Shown in pieces: positions 39,222-51,819 of a stretch of 64,000 nucleotides of DNA. The DNA lies in assembly GCA_027577595.1 (NCBI GenBank), contig JANBRJ010000034.1, forward strand, positions 93,083 to 157,082, read 5' to 3'. The translations under genes and the position numbers were made by a program. Within the stretch, counting starts at the first letter, position 1. The number at the start of each line of letters is the position of its first letter. The notes beneath the pieces are model-generated. The model was given only the letters and a program-made list of their open reading frames with translations. It searched no databases and had not been told where the DNA came from. Source of the stretch: Coemansia sp. RSA 487. Taxonomy: Eukaryota > Kickxellomycota > Kickxellomycetes > Kickxellales > Kickxellaceae.

Positions 39222-41393
39222 CTATTCTGAAATGTGGGTGTTCGGATCAGAGTCATATCCAGGAGACGGCGTGGCTGGCATAGGCATCTTTCCCTTTGCT
39301 TTGGCGCTGAAGCCGAAGCTGATGACAGCGCTGTCGTCTCTTGCGCTGCGGGCGGCAAACGACGCATTGACCTCCTCCCGCACACGCAGCGCAACAAGCA
39401 GCCGGCGCCACCGCTTGAGCGCGCGCTGTTCGATGAGGCCTCGCTGCTTGTCGCAGACATTGCGGCGATGCTCTGCTACGGCGTCCCTGACGAGATCGAG
39501 CGAGACCTCGGGGATGACGACGCCAACAAGAATTGGCGTGCTGGCTCCTCGGCGGAAGTCAAAGCCCACCACAGCATCAACAGCATCGATGCCCAGCTCT
39601 TTGCACACCTTCTTTGCCTCGGCTTCGCGCACATGAACAGCGCCTTTGGGGAGCATCGTGGGCTTGAACAGGTCAATGCGTCCGTACTCATTCCTTGGCA
39701 CACAGCCGTCGCATACCGGTGGTGGTTTGAACAGATCCGTCTGCCACTCACCAAACAGCTCAGAAACAGGCTCCCGTCCGGCGGCAATCTCTGCATCGGC
39801 CGCCATCCTTGCCCGCGCAGTGACCGCCCGCTGCTTGACAGACTTGACAGGCGTGGCCCCAGCACGCACAACACGGCCCTCGCGCATCCATGCCATCCGC
39901 GTGCGTAAGGTTTTGACGTTTTCTCGCAAGTAGACAGACTCGCCGCGCACAGTGCCAACCACGGGCTCTGGCGGGTGTATGACCTCGTTCTGGTTGAGGT
40001 TGCGCGCCAGCACGTAGTGCGGGTTGTTGGCAAAGTCGGAGATGCGCTTGGGCATTGTGCTTCGCAGCGCCGACTGCTCCATCTCTGCGTCCTCCTTTTC
40101 ATCGCGGTCGCAGCCGTCCGGATTCTTCCACCGCGAGATCCACTGCTCCCACCATATGCGCGCATACGCGTCGGTGCCGGCGTCCACGCTCTCCAGACGC
40201 TGCCGCATCGTCGTGTTAACAAAGTCCTTCGTGTATCGCCGTGTTATGTCGCGCATGTACCCGTGGTTGTCCAGCGCCACAATGTATGGGTACACGCACG
40301 CTTCCGATACTTTGCTGGAGCGGGCTATCTGCGTGGCGCGCTCAACAGTCCCCGTGTACGCGTTCACCGCCATCCAGCGCTCCGACACCTGGTCAAACAC
40401 CTCGCTCCAGTACTGCGGCGTCGCTCCAGCACCCTGCTTGGCGGATTTGGCGCTGCTTTTCTCGGGCGACTGCAACGCAGCACTGGGCTTGCCAATGTGT
40501 GCAAACATCGTCCCGGGGATCAGCGGAATGTCGACCACCGCCGATTCGGCCAGCCGCATCTCCAGCTCCGCACTCTCCTGTGCAGTGATCTTCAGCGGAG
40601 CAGGCGCCAAGCCAACACACAAGCGGGCATCGAACGAAAGCGCACGCAACATGCCAGTCAGCAACATGGGCTGGTGCCACGGCCGCGTAGCCACACGCGA
40701 CTCCAAAAAGGAGACGAACTCCTGGAGCACTGATCCGCCGCTGCACTTCTTCGTCCTGGTCTTTATCTTCAGTGCCTGGTACGAGGACAGGAAATAGTGC
40801 AGATCCGACGATGCCCACTCGCGCCGGAGCTCCAGCCTTCCGGGAACCAAGTGCTCGGCGATGCGCGACGCCGCAAATGGAGAGACAAGCGATAGGCACC
40901 GCGCAACTATTGTCTCTGCCCGGCACACTTGGTTCATCACACGTGCTCCAGACGCCTGGCACATCAGATCCGCCATGTGGTGGCATCGCCGTACCGTCCG
41001 TGCGCGCTTGGTGACTGCTGCGCGCCGCTTCTTTGATCGGGGCGCAAGCACTGATGCTGTGGCATCGCCTACTGTTAGCTCCACCGTGCCCAGCTCCGGC
41101 AAAGAGCTATCTGACTCGTATACACTATTATTATTATCATCATCATCATTAGCAGAGTTTGTCGTTTGCGCTAGCATGTCGCCATTTTCAGTTGCTGGTA
41201 GGTAATTTGAGATGTCGGCAACGGCCTCGAACTGATCATCATCATCATCACTGTCGCTCATAACGTCGCTGTGCTTTTGCCGTTTTACAGACACTTCTGT
41301 GTCTGAAACGGAAGGGCTTGGGGGCCGACAGCGCTTCTCGGATATATTAACATCCAGGCTGTCTGTTCCCAATGAATTGTTCTTGGAGTTCAT
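39222..41393 (-). CDS. RAD4: Rad4/XPC nucleotide-excision-repair damage sensor
   Basis: Start chosen at ATG 41393 (723 residues); an in-frame extension upstream is AT-rich and non-protein-like. The acidic N-terminus (VSDTEVSVKRQKHSDVMSD) is followed by the transglutaminase-like domain (FVSFLESRVATRPWHQPMLL, FDARLCVGLAP, YWSEVFDQVSERWMAVN). Then come the three beta-hairpin domains that insert into damaged DNA: PKRISDFANNPHYVLARNL, ESVYLRENVKTLRTRMAWMRE and NEYGRIDLFKPTMLPKGAVHV. These are the standard BHD1-3 signatures. The protein, with Rad23 and centrin, recognises helix-distorting lesions and recruits TFIIH. Transglutaminase-fold catalytic residues are not expected in this family. The C-terminus ends with a basic helix (KRWRRLLVALRVREEV) and a short acidic tail. 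Confidence 0.95.
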   Translation of the reverse strand: MNSKNNSLGTDSLDVNISEKRCRPPSPSVSDTEVSVKRQKHSDVMSDSDDDDDQFEAVADISNYLPATENGDMLAQTTNSANDDDDNNNSVYESDSSLPELGTVELTVGDATASVLAPRSKKRRAAVTKRARTVRRCHHMADLMCQASGARVMNQVCRAETIVARCLSLVSPFAASRIAEHLVPGRLELRREWASSDLHYFLSSYQALKIKTRTKKCSGGSVLQEFVSFLESRVATRPWHQPMLLTGMLRALSFDARLCVGLAPAPLKITAQESAELEMRLAESAVVDIPLIPGTMFAHIGKPSAALQSPEKSSAKSAKQGAGATPQYWSEVFDQVSERWMAVNAYTGTVERATQIARSSKVSEACVYPYIVALDNHGYMRDITRRYTKDFVNTTMRQRLESVDAGTDAYARIWWEQWISRWKNPDGCDRDEKEDAEMEQSALRSTMPKRISDFANNPHYVLARNLNQNEVIHPPEPVVGTVRGESVYLRENVKTLRTRMAWMREGRVVRAGATPVKSVKQRAVTARARMAADAEIAAGREPVSELFGEWQTDLFKPPPVCDGCVPRNEYGRIDLFKPTMLPKGAVHVREAEAKKVCKELGIDAVDAVVGFDFRRGASTPILVGVVIPEVSLDLVRDAVAEHRRNVCDKQRGLIEQRALKRWRRLLVALRVREEVNASFAARSARDDSAVISFGFSAKAKGKMPMPATPSPGYDSDPNTHISE

Positions 41394-44300
41394 TTTTAGG
41401 GTTTGTTGGAATACCAGAAAAAGTATTAAAAATGCATTGGGAAAAAAAAAATAATCAGAAAAGAGATTGAATGTCCAGAATTCCGCAGCATCGATCACTG
41501 TTTCCAGTTTCGGAAGATTGTAAATCCAAATCAAATTACATTTGATCAATAGCTCCTACATTGGAATGGAGAGCATTTTGTATCGTTCAGGTTACTATCG
41601 CCCTTAATAGAGGTTTTATCTGTTTTGTTTTGTTTTGTCTTGTTTAAGCAACAAGGAAATTGACATGGCCTTGCTATGTTACCTTTGTTCAGACAATAAA
41701 GAAGTAAGAAAAACGCAAAGAATGGGCGATTTAGTCAATTTTCCTTCTCTCTGTGCACATACATTGACACCCGCATGTAATCAAATGTGCTGGTGGCACA
41801 ATACAATGGTCAGTACAATGACACATATTGTTCTTTCTGCCATTCCTAGAGGTGCAGGATGAAGCACCATTGTTCAAAGCATAACACAGACTTGGGAGGA
41901 AAATAAACATTTCACCAATGCTTTAAATAATATACAATCCCGTTCACCAAACATTTTATTTGTTCTCTTTCTGTATGGACGATGGGGGGAGAGAAACGAC
42001 AAATAGTACTGTGAAAAAGAAAGAAAGAAAACATTAATTCAGTGACATGTGTGCAGCAAAAAAAAAAAGCAAGCAAAATTCACACGATAAAGCTAAAGCA
42101 CCGATATATGGCCATTGGAGTGGAAGGTACTTGTTTTTAGTTGCAAAACAATTTACCAAACGTCGGAAAAAGGAAGTATAGCACATGCCCTTCGATTTGC
42201 AAATATAAATAGATAAATGGACAAGCCTTGCAACCGGATTCTCGGTTACTCAATGCCGATAGAAATATGAATGGCCAAAGATAAAGCCGCACAAGTAGTG
42301 CGCAAAATAAGAACAATGACCAGAGGGGCAGATCGTAATGGTGAACACAAAATCGCGTCCCGTGCCAGAATAATGCATTAATTGGTTATATTGTATATGA
42401 GTAACTCATTCTATACATATTGGCTGCTTGGTGGGTTATTTTCCAACCATCACGGCACCCAGGATACAAAAGGAAAGAAAAAGAGGGACTGGCGAAGAAT
42501 GAGTTCGTGGAAACATCTCTCACGAACGCAACTAGCCGCAAGCAATGAGTCTTTTCCCTTTATCCTATTTTTAACTGGAAACAGAAGTGAGCTATTTTCG
42601 CTCTGGAAAATAAAACAAGTGCCCTTTGGACAGTGCGTTGATCTTTATTGTTCTACGCCAAAGCCATGGTAGGAAAAGATTACTATGCACAGAACTTCGG
42701 AGGCAATATTGCGACCCAAAAACGCTGTGCAGAGTCTGTTCACCAGTGGCATGTTTATGGACAAGAGGGAGGGGGTTATATACAGCCGCATTTGCGGCTG
42801 TTCTTCGGCTGTGATGCTGTGCTTTGTGACCAGGAGGAATAAACGAAAACGCCACTACCAGAACAGATTAAGCAGGTGAAAGCGGTACTCTAAAGCAGCG
42901 GCAAATTAGCTGGCAAATAAGGGGGTGGAGTGACATGGACAAAAACGACATACCGTATGGCTCGACGCTGTGAATGAAGTAACATTTTGGCCTTTCCTTT
43001 GACCAAGACGAACGCACGACCCAGAATCGATGCTAGCCACAGCTGCGCCTTGCTTTCCAGCCATATTTGCGGATTCACAGTGGAGAAGCGGAATGCTGTG
43101 AATAGTGCAAAATTGGGTGAGGCTTTTTGCATTGAATGTACGGGAAATATCCTAATGTAGCTATGAAATAAAGAAAGAGGTTTGTGGACAATCCCGCATT
43201 GTATGCTGATGGCGCGTAGTTACAACATGCAATTGCGTATGTTGTTTATCGACAAATACAAGAATTAGCACGTATATTCCTATGGTAGCCCAAGTCTGTT
43301 GAGTGGCCCTGCGTTGTTGGTTGACTGCTGTGGTTGAGCCGCAAAGAGAAAAGTGCCAACAAATTAAAAGGGTGGTGTTTCAAACTTTTACATGCTGCCA
43401 TGACGGCGGCAGCACCGACGAAAGGAGACTTTAAATTATATTAGCATACATTTTTACAAATGCATGCCATTCAGCAACGCATTATGTCGAGGAAAGATCA
43501 AACGGGATGCTGGTGTAGACAAATGATGGCAAATACGTGATCGATGGAAAGATGTGGAATGAGAACAATAACAAGGAAATATAGACAGTGCGTTAGAATG
43601 CTGCATAATCCAGCAAAGTCTTGTTTGGGTGGAAAAAGATGGTCATCGCACAAGGGGGATTTCATATGCCTACCGTTTGGACATGTGCAGAGGAAGGGGC
43701 AAGCGCCAGTGCGGTTTGGCTTTAGCATTATTCCCCCCTTGTTCATATTAATGGATGTTTAAGGATGCAGTGAGCCAAAAAGGGAATTCAGGCAAAGCCC
43801 ATTGCTCACTTTAGCCACCGACGCTTCCACACGCATGTTTGCCAAAGAAGTCCTTTTCTTTGTCCTGGCCAGAACATGCCTGCTGCCTTTTTGATGCAAT
43901 TTGCAGCCATCATCGCATTTTGCTCTTCGCTAGCACTGATAACAGTGTCTGAAAATGATGCTGCCGCAGCGCCAGAAGATAAGATTGGAGATTGAGCGTG
44001 CAAGGCAACACCCTGAAGATAGAAGAGATTTGAATGCACTTGGGAGTTTGTAGGGTCTCTCTAGATGGTCAAGACATTTCCTCAAAAGGGGCTCGGAAGA
44101 AAAGCGTGCCCAAACCAAGAAGCAGGAAAAGCACGGGCGATTCATGTTTCCCACCAATTCAAACGAACAGCAGTCTTTGTCCTTGTCCCTTATGCAGACT
44201 GCACTGGCAAGACAATTTTGTGTATAAAAGCAGCTCGGTTTGCACAAGAACCACCACCACTGTCACAGCCTTTGTCATTCGCCATTCCTCTCTCCCCCTT

Positions 44301-45136
44301 ACTCAATCCGCTTGCATCCACATTAGTGTCTTTTGCGACAGGTACTTACTTGTCTCCGTTGCTTAGTGTGTCTTTGACTCTGTTTTTTTCTTTTCATATC
44401 CTTTGGTTCGCTATTATTAACATACGCGCATCCCCAATTGCTCTGTCCTGCGCATTGGCATCAATTGCTGCTGTTCCTGTGTGTACTGCGCCAACTCCTG
44501 TCTTTCTGGTCTTCATACGCTATTAATAAACAAAACTTTTGCAGCATCCCCGAGCCATCACTTTAAACTCAGTCTCGCAGTATCTTACAAAAAAGCCTGC
44601 TCAAACAAGCACAGCTCTTTTTTTTTTTTTTTAAAAAAAAAATTTGTTGTGGCTAAAGGCTGTCCAACCAGGAAGCACACACATATTGCGTGTGTTAATA
44701 AAAAGCTCTTCTTCTACCCCCTGATCAGCAGGCAATAAAAGTAAAACCTTATCACGCCTGTTCCGGCCTTTTCTATTATTTTATTTTTTTGGTGGGCTTC
44801 TGTTTCAAGACTGATATAAAAGCACAAACTCGCCGTCACTTCTTTCTTTATTTCCCTTGCAGCAGCTGGGCCATTATTGTTGTAAATTATTTGGCACTGT
44901 TTCTGATTAATCTTTTGTTTGGTTGCAAGCAAGTGCACAAAAAACCGCTCTCTTTTTTCTTTATATCTGCTTCTGTTTCCTCTATAAAATTAATTTTTCC
45001 TTTTCCTTTTCACCCTAAACGGAACTCTGTTTTCTCTCGTTCAAGTCTTGTTGCCTTTTGCTTCACTTCTACGCAAGAAAAATAGGCGCAAGACTGGCAA
45101 ACCAAACAAACAGCAAACATAACACATACTGGCGGG
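41394..45136. other. 3.7 kb divergent intergenic region between RAD4 and phospholipase C
   Basis: The longest non-coding stretch in the window. Both strands were read; frames of up to about 150 codons (for example 44065-44526) are T-rich and have no domain. TATAAAA motifs at 44223-44229 and 44815-44821 point toward the phospholipase gene. Sequence from 44530 to 45130 is strongly pyrimidine-rich, typical of a fungal 5' leader. No tRNA, repeat family or transposon remnant was recognised. A long leader, with or without introns, or an unrecognised non-coding RNA would fit. Confidence 0.45.
44815..44821 (+). promoter_or_regulatory. TATA-like box upstream of the phospholipase C gene
   Basis: TATAAAA, 316 bp before the ATG at 45137 and followed by a pyrimidine-rich tract. 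A second copy at 44223-44229 could serve a longer leader. Position alone supports this. Confidence 0.25.
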
Positions 45137-48100
45137 ATGACCGACCGGATACATAGCCAGCTGGACGACTTTCACCGTCGTATTGTCCGGCATCGCTACA
45201 GCATAAGCAGCTTCTGCAGTAACGAGAGCACCAGTAGCACCAACAGCACTATTAGCGATAGCAGCGCCGATCACCCCTCGCTATTCAACAGCACCAGTAG
45301 TGTAGCTGGCAATGTAATAGCAACCCCTGATTCGGCGACTGGTGCTGCTACTGCTTCTGAGCACGACCACGATTCGGCAAACTGCCTGTCGTGTACGCGC
45401 CGCAACGTCATATCAGTGTTCCCACGCTTTCGTAAGGTTTCCAACCGCCTGCTCAGCCCGTTCTTCAGAGGCTCCCAGCAGCGCCCGTCCGCCACCTGTC
45501 CCGTCGAGCTCCACAGCAACAACGGCGACAGCAGCGCTACCGACAACGCAGCACACACCGAAACAAAACACTTTGCACCTGTCGCCAGCGATGCCGCGCA
45601 GACGGGGCGTGTAGCTCCTCTGCCGCTGCATTCGTCGATACCGTCTCCGTTGCATGTGTACCCCACCCATCCGGCAAGGGCCGCCCTGTGTCTAGGCGTG
45701 TGGGGTGCCGACTTCAAAGACATTGCCAATTCTGCCAAACAAGCACCACCACCACCACCATCATCGTCGTCTGCTGACCGCCAGCCAGCGTCGTCGGCGG
45801 CGGCAGGGCGCAGCAACGGGATCACGCCGCTGCCGATAATCCCTGAGCGCCTGGCCAGGGGCTGTCCGCTTCTTAAAACAACATCGCGCGGCGCACACAT
45901 TCGGGACTTTCGCCTAGACATTGCTCAGCAGCGGATCACATGGAACTCGCCCAAAAAGAAGAAGCTCGCACATAGTAAGTAGCACGCCCCGCCGTTACCT
46001 TTCTTTGCCTAATGGCCATCGTCCGTTGCTTGTTGTCTTCAGGTCTCAGGACGTACCTGCCCTGCCAAACAGACCAATAGGCAGTTGGTTACCTCATTTG
46101 TATTTCATTGCGTGGCCTGGCCTTCCCCTTTGCATAACCGAGATGAGCGGAGGAGACAGCAAGTGCTGCTGCGCACATTCTGTTTGTGATTGTTTGCATG
46201 TGTCTGTCAAACCTGAAACGCCTCACCCCTTTACTCCAGCTCCCCCCTGTTTCTTTGGCTGTCTTTGTAAGGGTGGCACGGTTCCTGTATTGTTGCTTTA
46301 TGCTGGTGAGCGCCATTCATCACATTCTTTGAATCTATATTTGAACATGGCTCAGGCAAGCGCTCATTGGTAGCCAGCGTGCTGCCTACAGTACAGAGCA
46401 GCGGCCCAGCCTTTGGCTGGAAAACAAAAATAAACCACTCTGCTCAATCCGCTTTCCCGGGCCAGAAACACATTGCCCAAATCCGGCCGTTTCTGTTTAT
46501 CGCTGGACAAGCAGCTCGTTTAGTCTCTCTTTCCATTGCAGCATGGAGAAAAAGGCAGCTGTAGCTGTGTGTGCCGCACGTGAGGTTCTTTCTGCTTGCT
46601 TACTTGCTTGCTTGTCATCATTCGTTTGTGGTGCTTTGCAGTTCGATAGTGATCATTATGAAGAAAAAGAGTTTCCTCGGTTCATCATCGGCCAAAAAGC
46701 CGTTGCTGCACAACATCACGCAATATCCTACATCTCACAAGAGCATACTACTATCATGGCCTTCATCTTCAAGCAGCAGCTGGAGAAAGAGAGCTTGTGG
46801 CAGCATTGTTCGCGACGTATGCATATGCGCTGCAACTTTGCAACCTTCCGCATGGCTGGAATTCCTCTTCTTCTGAGGAGGGGTGCCCCTTCAATTTATT
46901 TGAAGACACATGGACAAGAACAAAAAGCGCAGATGCCATTCTTTATGGATTTGTTAAGCAACCTCTTGCTTGTAGTATATATGCCTTCTCCTTTCACATT
47001 GCTCGTGGATGTATTGTCTGCTGCTCTTTTCTTTCCTTTCCCTTGCTCGCTGCACATACTTGGCTGCTTTCTCCAGCAAGAACAAGAAGGCGCTTATTGT
47101 GAACAATGCCAGCTACTGTGCTCAGAATGTCCCAAACAAAACATGCACCATCTATTCGGACATCTCTGCTGTGTGGTTGGTGTTGATTGTGTTTTTGACA
47201 AGCGCAATTCGCATGGCTTACTCTGAAATCATTATATATCCCAACTTTGATATTCATTGTGAAGCCTGCACAACTAATTGCACCCGTTGCTGTATCGGCA
47301 TATGCCTTTCTTCTTTTTGCTTCTGTGCTACTTAGTTGATCTTGAGCGCATTGTCGAGATTCGCGTTGGCCATCCAGCACTGTGGGCGGTTGCAGACGAG
47401 GACTGTCTTCCCAACGGCACGAAGAGGCTATTTGCAATCGTGTTCTACAACCACATGGAGCTAAAGACCATCTGCATGGTTGCGCAGTCGGATGACGATT
47501 TCTGCGAGTGGATGGACGCGCTGACATGCTTGCTGTCAAGCAGGCAGCCCATCACCACCATGGCTCAGTTCCAGCGCTGGCGGATGGTCATGCTGTGTCG
47601 TCAGTGGTGGGTGTCCGACCAGTCGAACCAGTCGGCAACAGATGCGCTGCAGTGTATAGAGGCGGCGGTCTGCGACAAGGAGAGCCAGCACGCTGTGCCC
47701 ACCGCCACCACCGCCACAAGCTACCCGCTGCCAATAAGCCGGGTGCCCCACGTACGGAGCGAGCAGTTCCTTGACGAGCTGGCTGTGCTGCGAGCGCTGA
47801 CGCCGCCAAAAAGCTCTGGCATGCGCAAATGGCTTTCTGGAAGCAGCGGAGGACCGTCAAAATCGCCATCGCTTGCCAGCATAATGACGTACAGCGCGTC
47901 GACAGCGTCGCCATCGCAGCGGCATTCGCAGCATATCCAGCAGCAGCTACATGATATACTGAAGGCACAGCAGCTGCTTGGCTGCGACGACTGGGTTCTG
48001 GGAACGGCCGAGTCCATATATGCAGAGCATCCCCAGCGCAGCAGCAACACGCTGTACGAGGAAATTGCCCTTTCCTTTGTAAATAACACAGCATGCCAAA

Positions 48101-50720
48101 CACCGTCGTCCGCACTCGCTGCCGAACACAACAGATTTGATTCGCTGGGCAACAGCGATAGTAGCAGCGACAATGGCAATGACAATGGCAATGACAATGA
48201 CGACGACAGCGCCAGCGCCAGCGATAGTGACAGCGACGAATTGACTATGAATGGCAGCGCCAAACGCATCCGGAAGCTGCGCATGCCACTGCATTTGGAA
48301 ATCCCCAAGGAGCAGTCGTTCGGGCTTACTCTGCCGGTGTTTGCGCGCTTTCTGCGCGAGGTGCAGAAGGAGGACGTTGGTGATGCCGATACCGAGCGCC
48401 GATTCCGGTCGTTCGTGCCGCCTGGCGCTGAAGTGATGGCGGCATATGAACTCGAAGCATACCTCTTGTCTGAATTCAACCTGCTCGACTATTCGTCTCC
48501 AGCCTCTGCAAAGGGTTCGGGAAATGACAAGGGCAGCACCGAAACAGACATGGATCTGCCGCTCAATCAGTACTATGTATCCACATCGCACAACACATAT
48601 CTCACCGGAGATCAGCTAGTTGGAACAGCAACGGTAGAGGGCTATGTACACGCAATGCTTCGCGGATGCAGGTGTCTGGAACGTAAGTACAGCAACCAAT
48701 TCCTGTGTGTTTGTTTATGCATGCGATATGTGGTGGGGAGAGGGGAGCTGAAATGATATGATAGTTTGAAAATTTGGTGCGGCATGCGTTTCCGATTTCC
48801 CTTACAGTTGGCTGTGCATTTGTCTTTTTTTATTATGCGCAGCAAAATGTCGCTAATAATCCTTTTTGCTTGAGTTTTGTTCTGTAGTTGACTGTTGGGA
48901 CGGTCGATGCGGGGAACCAGTCGTTTGTCACGGACATACATTGTAAGTATAAGTATGAGAAGCAGGCTGTCTTTGCGTTTTCTTGTCTTTGATTTTTGCA
49001 TTGACAACTGGAAGCTAGCTGCAACAAATGAGAACAATGTTCCTGAATGCACTTTCCCACGCCTGTTTGTTGCATCGATGACTGCAAAAACAAATGCTGA
49101 TTTCTTTCTAATTACGCTCATGAGCATACATATCGCTGTCTGCTTTGTCTTTTTTATTTTTAATGTTTTAGCACCACACGCATTCTGTTTGAGGATGTGA
49201 TCATTGCCATTTCGCGCTACGCCTTTGCTGCGTCACCATATCCAGTCATACTCTCTTTCGAGACGCACTGTTCGCTGCCGCAGCAAGCACGCATGGCGGA
49301 GATCCTCAAAAAGTACCTCGGTGGCATGATGGTACTGGCGCCGGTTGGCGGAGATCAAGAGACAGAGCTGCCTTCGCCGAACCAGCTCAAATACCGTATA
49401 ATTATCAAAAACAAGGTGCTTGAACCGCCAAAGAGGAGATGGTCTACAGTGACTGGCGGCCATTCGAGGAGCAAGTCTGTGCGGCCAGAAAGCACGCAAC
49501 CGAATCAGCAAGAGCGCTGCGTTTCGCCACGCACCTCCACAGCACAGCTCAAGCGCAAGGTTGCTCCAGAGCTTTCGGAGCTGATTGTGTATTGCAAGGC
49601 TGTTCACTTTGAGGGCTTTGAGAGCGAGAAAGGCCCAGAGCCAGCGTTCGACCAAATTACGTCAGTGTCCGAGTCAGCCTCGAACCAGCTGATGCGCCAG
49701 CATCCGAAGCAGTATGCGAACTACAATGCTATGCAGATGACGCGCGTCTATCCGTCGTTCTCGCGGTTCACATCAACAAACTTTAATCCGATCAACCACT
49801 GGGCTACCGGCTGCCAGCTGGTGGCGCTGAACTTCCAGACCCTCGACCGTAACATGCAGCTGTACGAGTCCATGTTCCACAGCTCGCTTGGAACCGGCTA
49901 TGTGCCAAAACCAAACCACCTGCGCGAGCCCAAGCCCAATCACAGCACGTGTGGCGGAGACAACGATACAGATACGATGCTGTCTCCGCCGCAGTCTCAG
50001 GGTGCAATGAACTCGCCGACGCTGAAGCAAACAATGTCATGGAGTGCGTCGCTTGCGTCGCCGATGGAGACGACCGAACCAACATCGGCGCTGCCGCCAT
50101 CTCTGGCGCCTAGGCGCACCACAGTGCACGTCAGCGTTATTTCTGCGTACAATGTGGCGATGGAGGCTGCCGGATTCGCCAGTGCCGGAGGCAACAGTGG
50201 TAGTGGCAGCGGCAGCTCGCGCAGGGCGTCGAATGTTGGGCTGATGATGGGTGGCAACGGTGCTGGTGCTGGTGCTGCAGCTTGCGGCAGCGGCGGCGGC
50301 AGGCGTGGGTCGTTTTCCGCGGATCCCAGCAGCTTCGTGTCAGGCTCACATTCGCCTCACAGATTGTCCCCGTCGCCGTCAGACGTGGCAATGTTTGCAA
50401 ATGCGGCTCCATCGGCCACGCCGTTTACGGCGGATTACTCGCTGCTTAATGCTGCTGCAGCTGTAGCAGCAGCTGATGCTGTGGCCAATCTGGCAGCACT
50501 GCAGCAGCATCAAAACCAAGGCCATCACCAAAGTCAAAACCAAAATCAAAAACCCCCGTCTGGCGGAAGTAGTAGCGGTAGCCAGAGCACTGCCGCCAGT
50601 CGTATTCGGATTGTGATTGAGTGGATCTGTGAAGGATCGGCAAGCGGACAGCAGAAGACAAGTAATAGACAATCGGTGGAGGATCCAGCAACACTAGCAT
50701 CTGCTCTTGGAGGCAGTTCT

Positions 50721-50762
<42 letters not shown>

Positions 50763-51293
50763 GGAGGAATAGCCATGGGATTGTCTGCGATCCATTCGCT
50801 CCACGGAACAGCGCCAAGCTCGCCGCTTATGCAGCCGCAGCAGGCCCCACAGCACCAAGGCGGCAGTGCACTGACCGGATATCCGTTCCTGGCAATGAGC
50901 ACCAGTGGCAGCAGTCTGGTGACGCCGCTCCATGCGCCGCCACCGGCGCCCACGCCGCTTGCGCACAGCAGCACAGCAGCGTTCAACAAGGGGCAGTCAA
51001 GCAAAAACCGCTACGTAACCAGGAATGGCACGGTCAGTGGCAGTGAGATCTGGTGGAAGGACGAGTCGCTGTTCCGGGTGGTTAACGATCCAGAGATCTC
51101 GTTTATGCGGGTAGCACTCATGGATGATGATGTGGAGGTTGGATCTGCATGTATGTCGGTGGACTCGCTGAAGGAGGGCTACAGATATGTGGAGCTGTGT
51201 GAGAACGAGAAATCCACAAGCTTTTGCAGACCTATCCAGGTGCTGATTCATGTACAAATGTCGCAGCTACATTGTCTGGTTTCGCCAAACTAA
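45137..51293 (+). CDS. PLC1: Phosphoinositide-specific phospholipase C (delta type)
   Basis: Four exons: 45137-45974, 47336-48682, 48888-48942 and 49172-51293. All have GTAAGT-type donors and TAG acceptors in consistent phase, giving 1453 residues. A Ser/Thr-rich N-terminus precedes a PH domain (about 238-342; the join [25 protein letters not shown] rebuilds it). The X half holds both catalytic histidines, His698 ([13 protein letters not shown]) and His743 ([17 protein letters not shown]). Calcium ligands include Asn699, Glu728 and Asp730 (LELDCWDG). The Y half (about 880-1000) has [10 protein letters not shown] and [16 protein letters not shown], followed by [12 protein letters not shown]. 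The C2 domain starts at about 1064 ([15 protein letters not shown]) but resumes only near 1350, split by about 250 low-complexity residues including 13 Gln. It cleaves PIP2 to IP3 and diacylglycerol. Confidence 0.94.
45975..47335 (+). other. Unusually long first intron of the phospholipase C gene
   Basis: A 1361-bp intron, against 100-250 bp for the other introns seen here. Donor and acceptor are in phase and the join restores the PH domain. It contains internal acceptor-like sites (for example TTCCATTGCAG near 46541) and a 227-codon open frame at 46543-47226 without domain features, so alternative exons or an intronic regulatory element are possible. Confidence 0.7.
50721..50759 (+). repeat. 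CAG trinucleotide repeat (13 units), coding for poly-Gln
   Basis: Thirteen uninterrupted CAG codons in frame within the low-complexity insert of the phospholipase C2 domain. The purity of the run suggests recent expansion and likely length variation between isolates. Confidence 0.95.
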
Positions 51294-51819
51294 ATCTAGA
51301 TATTGCATTGCTTTTCTAGAGCACACATAAACATTGCATATAGGGTTTTCTCTAATTCTTCAGTTTTTTTCACATGCATTATACAAAGTAATACAACACA
51401 TTATTCAAGGATGTAAGTTGTATCATCAACAGAATAGAGTGGTGTGCGTGTGTGTGTGTGTGTGTGTTACAAGTAAATAAGTCGTTGGCTTTTTATACGT
51501 ATTTTAAGGTTTGAAAGAACATGAATAGAAAAGAAAAAGAATGCAGATAAAAGCGATTTGCACATCCGAATCCAAAAATGGAGCCAAACCACTGGGGGAG
51601 AAAAGCAAATGTGGGAAACGTTAAAAAAAAGCACACCCTCCACAATCTGCTACCAAGTGTGTGGAAGACAGAGGAAGCAGAATTGGTCTGTAAATGTGTG
51701 GGAAGAAAGAAAGAGAGAGGAGCAAGGTAAATAATAATTTAGACACACAAAGTGAAGAAGCACAAGACACTTGTAGCTCAAGTACATCAATGCAAAAAAA
51801 CACAAGCTTTTTTTTCCTT
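51294..51819. other. Convergent spacer between phospholipase C and the long PPxY paralogue
   Basis: About 0.5 kb shared 3' flank. It contains a (GT)10 microsatellite at 51448-51467 and A/T-rich sequence; nothing coding. Confidence 0.5.
51448..51467. repeat. (GT)10 dinucleotide microsatellite
   Basis: Twenty bases of perfect GT repeat in the 3' flank between convergent genes. Confidence 0.9.

Noticed and set aside
45271-45921. 216-codon minus-strand frame
   Set aside because: Antisense to the first phospholipase exon; composition reflects the low-complexity sense strand.
46543-47226. 227-codon plus-strand frame inside the phospholipase intron
   Set aside because: No domain; the flanking splice sites remove it in phase and the PH domain is intact without it. 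Kept only as a possible alternative exon.
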